NCBI GenBank assembly: GCA_004335835.1
Contig: RWJK01000389.1
Location: forward strand, 1 to 28,281
Source: Scenedesmus sp. ARA3
Lineage: Eukaryota > Chlorophyta > Chlorophyceae > Sphaeropleales > Scenedesmaceae
Length of the DNA: 28,281 nucleotides
Direction: 5' to 3'
Shown here: positions 1 through 9,479 of the stretch, piece after piece
Layout of the letters: every line of letters begins with the position of its first letter
Numbering within the stretch: the stretch's first letter is position 1
Program-made: the position numbers and the translations under genes
Notes under the pieces: model-generated
What the model was told of the DNA's origin: nothing
Seen by the model: only the letters and a program-made list of their open reading frames with translations
The model's database searches: none

Positions 1-57
<57 letters not shown>
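1..57. repeat. (CAG)19 microsatellite at the window edge
   Basis: Nineteen perfect CAG units beginning at base 1, so the tract may extend beyond the window. It lies about 790 bp downstream of the aminopeptidase stop codon, in 3' flank. Confidence 0.97.
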
Positions 58-58
<1 letters not shown>

Positions 59-841
59 TTCAATCAGGCCTATCTCGTGGGAACAGGTATGGCTGCCCAT
101 GCAATTCCCGTAATCAAGTGCACACTTTTCGTTCCTGCGTTCCTGGGGCGCAGCAGTGTGCCCAGCCATGCAAAAGTTCAAGCTTGCTGACCTGGCTCGG
201 TGGGCGCTGTTGTTGTGCAGGCCAGCTTGAGCCGTAACTTTGGCTTGCTGTCAAAGGCGGTGGAGCGACTCCTTTTGTTCATGGTCGCTTGATGGCTGCA
301 GCAGAGCTGTGTAGGCAAAGTGCGCGCGAGGGACACAGTCACCTTGCTGCAGGCACCGATTCCAAATGGCTGATGCAGTTGCATACCCTGCTGATCTGGT
401 AATGCAGGGTGGCCGCTCCTCTCAAGGGGTGCCGTGCCAACGGGAGTCGATGTCATCGTCAGACAGTGTCATGTTACAAACTCGACCCCCGCGCTTCCAC
501 TGCATTGCAGAGCCAGTGTTTCGTTCGTGCTCTCTTGGATGACCGCCGGGGTCAGTCACAGGATCCGACAGTTCTTTCCTTTTCCTCACACCCAAGCTGA
601 AGCTGGTACCCTTGTTTCATGGAGCTGCGCGATTGCGATCTGTGTGTTACACTCTGATTACACTCAGCTGCGCATTCAGTTGATTCAAGCTCTAGCCCAT
701 ACACCCTCTACAGCAGCAATTGCAGCACACTGCATAATTATGATTTGTGTGTTTCACGCAGATACTGCACCATACGCTGCTGCACGCTGCGCAGCCACAA
801 CGCTCTTGGCATCCCTTGCAGCGGGCCACCCCTTGAAGCAA
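58..841. other. 3' flank / probable 3' UTR of the aminopeptidase
   Basis: No gene is supported here. On the minus strand the chlorophyte polyadenylation motif TGTAA occurs at 649-645 and again near 662-658, about 190 bp after the stop codon, fitting a 3' UTR end. A weak echo of the last exon's ACA-GCA-CCC-CTC stretch may be present around 405-440. Confidence 0.4.
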
Positions 842-2006
842 TTAGACTGCAGTTAAGGCAGGTGCAGGTGCTGCTGCCCCTGCTGCTGCCACCTGCTCCT
901 TGAGGGGTGCTGTGTTGCGCTTCAGCCATGCTAGCACGTCAGGCTTGTCTGCCAGCAGCGGTGACACCCGCTCCCACACCTGTACAGCAGCAGCAGCAGC
1001 AGCAGCAGCAGCGGCACATCAGCACGTCATAGCAGAGCGTGAGTTGTCCTTCATGTGCACCGCAAGTAGCAGAAGTTGCAGCTCCAGCATCAAGGCAACT
1101 CACACCACAGTCGTCAGCATGCGTCATGCAATCAAATGCTGCGGTAGCTGCCCGCACCTGCGCATACATCATGCTGCGATGGGGAGGTGCTGCCGCAGCC
1201 TGAGTAAGGCCGCTTGATGCATGCAACACCACGCAGCCGCAGCAGCGCACATTGCTTTGTGGCTTCTGGCTGCAATGCAGTGCTATTGGAGCTGGGCGGC
1301 GCGCCAGCGTGTGCTCTCAGAGGAAGATCCAATGCCCGGCTCCTTAACATGCATCAAAGATAGCAACTCACCAGCTTGTGGTAGCTGTCCAGCCACTGCT
1401 CCTTGCTGGCTGTTACAAGCACAGCCAATGACAACCAACACATCAAACGGCACTAAGATTGCTGTCCATGACAACATCAAATGCTCACCAGCTTGTGGTA
1501 GCCGTCCAGCCACTGCTCCTCGCTGGCTGTGAGCAGCGCCGCGCTGATCATCTTGGTCTGAATCGGCACCAGCGTGAGGTCCTCAAAGGCCATGAAAGTG
1601 GCGCCACCAAACCTGCAGCGCACAAACCATGAAAGAAGAATGATGTAGAACAACGGTATGACAAACCATCACAGGTTCTTGGTTGATTATCTTAGTTTGA
1701 ATCGGCACCAGCGTCAGGTCCCCAGACCCCATGAAGGTGGCGCCGCCAAACCAGTAGGGCACAGGGTGACGTGAAGGAATCAAACAGTCAAGTGCAATCC
1801 CTTTCATGTCACATCACTCATGTGTGCTCAATGGCAGCAGGCCTAGGGTCCTTACATGCACACCAGACACGACAAACACAGCATGTTCTTTCAGCCGCGC
1901 GCCCTGCCCTGTCTCCCCATACCAGGTGCCTCTTCATGCAGCCACATCCAGCTGGTGCTGCTGCTTGCCGTTCAACGCTAGCTGCACCGCCTGAAACTCG
2001 CTGAGA

Positions 2007-2053
<47 letters not shown>

Positions 2054-5000
2054 TTCACCTGAACTCGGTGTCTGCCTCCTTGATGACCAGCAGGTTCTCC
2101 ACGCGGATGCCAAAGCCGCCGTCCTCATAGTAGCCCGGCTCATTGCTGCAGATCATGCCCACCTGCACACGCATGATGTGCACCGCATTGATCAGTCCGC
2201 TTCTGGGTGCGCTTAAGGTTGTTGGCAGGGCGTACAGCATGCACAAATCGCTCTGAGGCGCAGCAGAACAGCGCATGCATGCAGAGAGAACTGTGGCTAT
2301 GCACTTCGATAGCAGCTCGCAGTGGAGGCTGCTGGCATGCGGCGCTACTGCAGTTACAGGCCAGCTGTGCAGCACTGCTGCATGGCCTGCGGTGAAGCCA
2401 GCTTTCGAATGCTTGCAGGACAGCTACAGCCCGCTTGAGCAGGAGTACCAGCGCAGCTGCAGTTGATGCTACCGTCTGCATGGCAGCTGTCTGCCACACT
2501 GCGGCCACTTATTGGCAAGCTTTTGAGCTCCCACAGAAGGCCCTAGTTTCCCTGTCCTCACCTGCAGTGGGGTGGTGATCCAGTAGCGCGTGCTGATGCT
2601 CTGGGGGCCCTCATGCACATTCAGTGCAGCACCCACGCCGTGACCTGCAGCAGCGCCAGCAGCATCATGGTGAGCACACAGTGCACGGGTACAGCCGCCT
2701 GACTGTTGCGTGACGTGCAGCAGGTGCATGACCAGAGCCAACCGCTTACAGGAGCATGATGTTACAGGTGCCTGCCCACACGCAACAATAAACGAACAGA
2801 CAGACAGACAGACAGACAGGCAGGCAGGCAGACAGGCAGGCAGACAGGCAGACAGGCGGGCGGGCAGGCAGGCAAACACACCCATACACAAAGACAGAGC
2901 AGCAGCCCACCCACCTGTGCCGTGCCTCTAGCTGAGCCCGTCCCCCCACAACCGCACTTCAACCGCACCACGCACCCAAAGACAGGTAGACAGCCAGCCC
3001 ACCCACCTGTGCCGTGCCTGTAGTTGAGCCCGTCCCTCCACAACCGCACTTCAACCCAACCACACATTCACAGACAGGTAGACAGCCACCCACCCACCTG
3101 TGCCGTGCCTGTAGTTGAGGCCATCCCTCCACAGCGGCAGCCGCGCCAGCGTGTCAATGGCGGTGCCTGGCGTGCCCTCAGGGAACACAGCCTGCGTGCA
3201 CACGGCCCATTCAGCAGGGCAGCAGTTGATCAGTACAGCAGGGGCACGGAGGAATGAAAGCAGGGCGAAGTGTCGATGGCGGTGCCGGGCGTGCCCTCAG
3301 GGAACACAGCCTGCTCATTGTTGCAAGCGAGGCAGCAGTGCAGCAAGGCAGCAAGGCAGCAAGGCAGCAGGACTGCAGGGAGGTTGAAGTGTCGATGGCG
3401 GTGCCAGGGGTGCCCTCAGGGAACACAGCCTGCATGCATGGTAGGGCAGCGGCAAGGCAGCACAGCATGAAGGATTGCAAGCAGGCTGGCATGCAAATGG
3501 CGGTGCCGGGGGTGCCCTCAGGGAACACAGCCTGACGTACAGCAACAGGGGCAGATTCATCAGGACGGCAGTTCAACAGGGCACAGTGGCTGCCGAGCCA
3601 GCATGTCAATTGCAGTGCCTGTCGTGCCCTCAGGGAGCACAGCCTGCAGGCACAGCGGCAAGGCAGTAGTTTAGCAGTCAACACGGGCACACGAGCGAAT
3701 GCAAGCAGACTGAAATGTCAATGGCGGTGCCGGGGGTGCCGCCAGGAAACACGGCCTGCAGACACAGCAGCAGGGCAGCAATGCGGCAGTTCAGCAGGTC
3801 AGCAAGACACAAAGGAATGCAAGGAGGTTGAAGTGTCAATGGCGGTGCCAGGGGTGCCCTCAGGGAACACAGCCTGCTCATTGTTGCAAGCGAGGCAGCA
3901 GTGCAGCAGCAAGGCAGCAAGGCAGCAGGTCAGCAGGGCACGGAGGACTGCAGGGCGGTTGAAGTGTCCATGGCAGTGCCTGGCGTGCCCCAGGGGGACA
4001 TAGCCTGGTCAGTGCACGGCAGTGCAGCAGGGGCAAACGCGGATGCAAGAACATATCAGCAAGCAGCGGCGTCTGTGAGAGTGCTGATCAGCCACCAGCT
4101 CATACCTATAAAGCCTGCACAGGCCCAGCAATGTATGCAGCTTGCACATGGCCATGCACATCCTGAGAGGATCCAAGAGCAGCTCCTACCTGGCTGAGTG
4201 CGATGTGGCCCTGCAGCACGCGCGTGTAGCAGCGCCGCTGGTGCTCGCTGGGGCTGCCAAAGTGCATGGTGCGCGTGATGTCTGTGGTGCCGCAGTCGTA
4301 CTGGCCGCCAGAGTCGATCAGCAGCAGCGTCTTGGCGTCCACAGTCCTGCAAACATAAAGGAGGGAACATCAGCGTTATATACGTTGATGCTGAGGCCGA
4401 GTTGAATGTATGTGCAGTAGCGTAGCTTTGTAGGTGATGCTCTGGTTCTAAAGACAGGGACACGAGGTCTGCAGGCTGGCAGCACGAAAAACGTGGCCAA
4501 AGATGAGCCTTTTGCAGCGCTGTGTGTGTTGACTGCAGGAGGCCTGCCGGAACACAAGTGAGTTTTGACGAGGCAGCAGCAGATGCAAAAAGAGCAGCAC
4601 AGCAGGGCACGCCCAGAAACACCGACAGCATGTTCTTTGCGGCGGCAGACGAGGACTATGATGAACCCTGCTTCAGTCTCACTTGCAGCTTCCCTCCTGT
4701 GCGCGGTAGTGGATGATGGCCCCGTTGCCGTTGGCCCCTGCAATGGTGGGGAAGCTTGGCTCAATGAAGCCCGGCTGCTGCTTGCGCCTGCCTGTCAGCT
4801 CCAGGTCAACCTCCACCTCTGTTAGTGTGGCACCAGACGCGATCTGCGGCAACCAGCAGGAGCAACAGCATTGGCAATCAGATGTTATAAGCCAGTCACA
4901 CAAGGTGAGCGATGAAGCCCTGCTGCTGCTTGCGCCTGCCTGTCAGCTCCAGGTCAACCTCCACCTCTGCTGGTGTGGCACCAGACGCAATCTGCGGCAA

Positions 5001-7250
5001 CCAGCAGCACCAGCAGCAGTCAGATGTTACAAGCCAGTCACACATGGTGAACGATGAAGCCGTGCTGCTGCTTGCGCCTGCCGCTGAGCTCCAGGTCAAC
5101 CTTCCCCTGCGTCAGCGAACCTTGAAAAGCATGTTTTGATTACTTCAGATCCACCCCACGCCCCATGCCTCATCACGAACGGTGGCGTCCACAATCCAGG
5201 CAGTCGCAAATGGCACCCGCATCCTTCACCCTGCTATCGTTCTCAAACACGCACCTTCGCCTCCAGCCATTGCAGGAAGTCGCAGATTGCCACAGCGTCG
5301 TGCAGGTGCGCCTGGCGCATGCCCTCAAGCTTGGCAGCTGAAACCGAAGCTTCAACCTGAACCTGCCTGAATTGACACAGGGCTCACATGCACACAACCA
5401 TACACACCTTGGCCTCCAGCCACTGCAGGAAGTCACAAATTGCGACTGCGTCCCTCAGGTGCGCCTGCCTCATCCCTTCCAGCTCCGCGCCGTTCTTGAT
5501 GGCCTTGGCGGCCACGATGGGCGACACCAGGTCCACCACCGCCTTGCTGCCACCTGCGCAGAAACAAAAAGCATATGTATCTGGGAATGCAGATATGCTG
5601 GCCTTGGCAGCAGCAAATAAAGACACCAGGTCCACCACCGCCGTGCTGCCACCTGCTTGTGATCATTGCACAATTGTTGCAAAGCACCAGCACTACTAAT
5701 AGGCAGTTCATAGCGAGCATGCGCGCGAGTGCCTCTGCAAAACAGCATACAGATCTCCTAGAGTCTGGTGTTACATGCTTCAATGTTTTTACACAAAGAA
5801 ATGCAGTGGCGCACACTTGATGGTCAGCAGCCATCAAGAGCAACAAGTACAGCGGACTTGTTATTACCCAACCACATGACATGAGGGCTGTATTGCAAAT
5901 CCATGCTAGCAGCTGTACCAACAGCGAAAGCAAGCTGCTCGTCATCGTCATGCAGGCCGCACCTGCTGCTGGCACGACGGCATCTGCTGCGTTGCGCTTG
6001 CGGCCGCGCGGCCCAGCAGCTGCTGCCTCCTCCGCAGCTTGGAACACAGCATAGCTGACCTGCAGCACGGCAACAGAAGAGCAATTGTAGTGATGGGCCG
6101 CAGCCAATACCTGTGCGGATGGTACGAGACACTAGCCGCTCATACGGCGGCACCACCATCAGCTAAAGCATCCAGCACCCCCATCGCGCGTAACTCGCAC
6201 AAGGCAGATGCATCTAGCTGCACGCTTTGCAAGCCTGCAAACTATATGTGCATATCTGTCTGTGCTTCCAGACCGTCTGAGCTACAACAGCAGCGCCACA
6301 CCCACCTTGGACATGTCCATTGCAATGCGTGCCTTGGCTGATGCCTTGGCCTTCACAACCGCCACCAGCTGCTCATACGGCCGCACCACCACACCGCCTG
6401 CCTTCAGGTGCTCTGCCACTGCTGGTGACACCAAACTTCCGTACACCATTTGCAACTAGCTGCTGCCTCGTAAGCGTGCACTCCGCTGTGCATCTCTGCG
6501 CGAGTTTCTAATCGACACCCGAGCCACGATCTGTGTCGCGACAGCCGCCCCGCACCCACCTTGGACAAGTCCATTGCGATGCGTGCCTTGGCTGATGCCT
6601 TGGCCTTCACATCTGCCACTAGCTGCTCATATGGCCGCACCACCACGCCGCCTGCCTTCAGGTGCTCCGCCTCCACCTTGAACATGCGCACTACCCTTGA
6701 AAACACACAAGGCAGATGCATCTACCTGCTTTGCCAGCTTTCAAGCTACCTGTGCATCTCTGTTGTTCGTCCTTTTCACAAGACTCCAAACAGCACCACC
6801 TCTGACACACCGCACCCGCCTTGGACATGTCCATTGCGATGCGTGCCTTGGCTGATGCCTTGGCCTTCACATCTGCCACTAGCTGCTCGTATGGGCGCAC
6901 CACCACGCCGCCTGCCTTCAGGTGCTCCGCCACTGCCGGTGACACCAGACTTCCAACCCAATTGCAACCTGCTTCTGCTTTGCAAGCATGCACTCTGCTG
7001 TGCATCTCTGCATGTGTCCCTAATTCAATATCCGAGTCACGATAGCCGCCCCACACCCACCTTGGACATGTCCATCGCAATGCGAGCCTTGGCAGATGCC
7101 TTAGCCTTCACATCTGCCACCAGCTGCTCATACGGCCGCACCACCACACCGCCTGCCTTCAGATGCTCCGCCACTGCTGGTGTGACCTTCTCCGGATTGG
7201 TGTACAGCACAGCATCGGTGAGGGACACCAGCGCGTATGATACGAACACT

Positions 7251-7287
<37 letters not shown>

Positions 7288-7505
7288 CAGCAGCAGCAGT
7301 GTGATTCAGGGATGCTGATGGTGTCACCTTTTCAGGGTTTGTGTACAGCACGGCATCAGTGAGGGACACCAGAGCATATGAGACGAACACTGCAGCAGCA
7401 GCAGCAGCAGCAGTGTGATTCAGAGATGCTGATGGTGTCACCTTTTCAGGGTTTGTGTACAGCACGGCATCAGTGAGGGACACCAGAGCATATGAGACGA
7501 ACACT

Positions 7506-7553
<48 letters not shown>

Positions 7554-9440
7554 CGACTCAAGAATCGTGTTGGCACAAACATTTCAGGGTTCGTGTACAG
7601 CACAGCATTGGTCAGGGACACCAGCGCGTACCTCATCCACCACATTCACCACAGTAGCCGACAAGCAGTGGGCCCAGCTGACATAACCCCGTGAAGACTT
7701 TAGCCAATCCCTCAATGAATACTCTACCCACCAGGGTTGTATGGCACATCGCTGCCGCGCAGGTTGTACAGCCATGCCACCTCATCCAGCGTGGTGGCCA
7801 GGAAGCAGTCGGCCTTCACGCCAGCCAGCTTCTGGCGCACCTGGTGGCAGCAGCAGCAGCAGCGGCGGCGGCAGCAGCAAAAGCAGTGCAATCACAGGCA
7901 AGCACAGCGCTGAAGGAAGAGTATAGCAGCAGCAGCAGCAGCAGCCAAGGCAGGCTGATGCCGGGGTGAAGCCTGCAGAAGTACAAAGGGCATGCTGGAG
8001 TCTTGCCTGAACTACAACAAACGCTTGGTCTGCGGGGTATGTCACAACACCCAGCCGCACATTACCAGAGCTGTACTATACTATAGTTCATGGTGTGCTC
8101 GCGTCATCCACCTTCTGCTGGATGCTGGCGCCCGCCCATTCTGCAGCATGCACCCTTTCTCAAACCACACCCCACAGCAGGCTCTGCACGCATGTCCTAG
8201 CAAACCAGCTGAGAAGCAGCCAAGACATTGACACCCAGCTGCATGCGTCGAGATGTGCTCACCTCGTCCACCTTCTGCTGGATGCTGGCCCCTGCCCATT
8301 CTGCAGCATGCACACGCAGCGGCGCTGTGGGCAGGCCTGGCCGGTCAGCGCCCCAGGCCTGGTCCACCAGGTTTCCATCCGCCAGCAGCGGCACTGCCTC
8401 CAGACCCTTCTCCTGCAAAAGGGCGAAAAAAGCACAGGGCAAGCATGGTGAGGTGAAAGCAGTGACAGCAGACTCACTACTACATGTGTGTAAAAATGGT
8501 GATTAGCACTCCTGCAAGCACAAGCACAGCAGGGAGGCAGGCCTGGCCGGTCTGCGCCCCAGGCCTGGTCCACCAGGTTGCCATCAGCCAGCAGCGGCAC
8601 TGCCTCCAGGCCCTTCTCCTGCAAACATGGGAGGGAGCGCATGATAGGAATGGCGCATCATGAATGTAGTAGAGCGCAGTAGCAGCCGCTGTTATAGCAG
8701 CAGTGGCAGCAGAGATACTGCAAAGTCACAACCAGATGCGCAGATTCATGAGAAACTCAACAAACATACCTGCAGCTTTGACTTGAGCTTGTTGACCGCC
8801 TCCACTGTCTGCAAAAAGGGCGTCAAAGCCAACATACATCTATGTAAACAACCAATACCCGGCAGAACCAATCGCCACCTGCAGTTTTGACTTGAGCTTG
8901 TTGACTGCCTCCACTGTGTGGCAGAAGGGGTCAAAGCCCACGCGGGAGCCCTCAGGCAGGCTGTCAGCCAGCCAGTCGTTGATCTGCAACATTAACAACA
9001 GCAAATGCAGCCAGCCGTCAAGGGTGTTGTTTATGAGCAGCACTAAAGAGCAGGCAGATGCGGGAGCCCTCAGGCAGGCTGTCAGCCAGCCAGCCGGTCG
9101 TTGATCTCAGCAGGCAGCAGCATGAGATGCGGCCAGATGCAGTCAGGTACAGTCAGGCGACAGGAAAGCTACAGCAGCAGCGCGCGCAAGTCCTCAATGA
9201 GGCTGATAGCATGCCATTCGTTGAACTGCAGAAGTCATAGAAGCCATTTTCTGGCAGGTGCAGCCAGACGACAAATGACGGGACAGCCACAGCAGCAGCA
9301 GACACTAGTGTTTTGACCGAGCAGCGGTGCAAGGCAGCAGGCAGAGCAGCCATTGTAGCTGCAACTGCAGCACACGCGTGCAGACACATCCAGCGAATGG
9401 CAGCTGCAGTGTGCCGCGCCCTGCTGTTGGCCCTCAGTAG

Positions 9441-9479
<39 letters not shown>

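Larger units (their letters stand above)
7319..7640 (-). repeat. Three acceptor-side echoes of aminopeptidase exon 7 linked by CTG repeats
   Basis: Head copies at 7389-7319 and 7503-7433 (114 bp apart, nearly identical) and a diverged one at about 7630-7572. The first two read VFVSYALVSLTDAVLYTNPE then KVTP, differ from the full exon in 10 of 23 codons with no amino-acid change, and each follows a (CTG)n-CAG acceptor. The minus frame is open from 7645 to 7037 through all copies, with the CTG tracts read as poly-Ala. Confidence 0.93.

Noticed and set aside
2469..3067. Minus- and plus-strand open frames rich in Cys, Leu and Pro
   Set aside because: They are the reading of CAGA/CAGG microsatellite DNA and cross real splice sites of exons 12 and 13.
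3098..4004. CRISPR-like array of about 36-bp repeats with 65-95-bp spacers
   Set aside because: The repeats are the translated head of an aminopeptidase exon with acceptor sites in an intron-rich eukaryotic gene; spacer-like parts are related to each other and there are no cas genes.
5433..6107. Continuous 224-codon minus frame as a single exon
   Set aside because: Only its first part (exon 8) is coding in this frame; the rest crosses intron and the frame-shifted copy of exon 9, which has its own acceptor at 5554.
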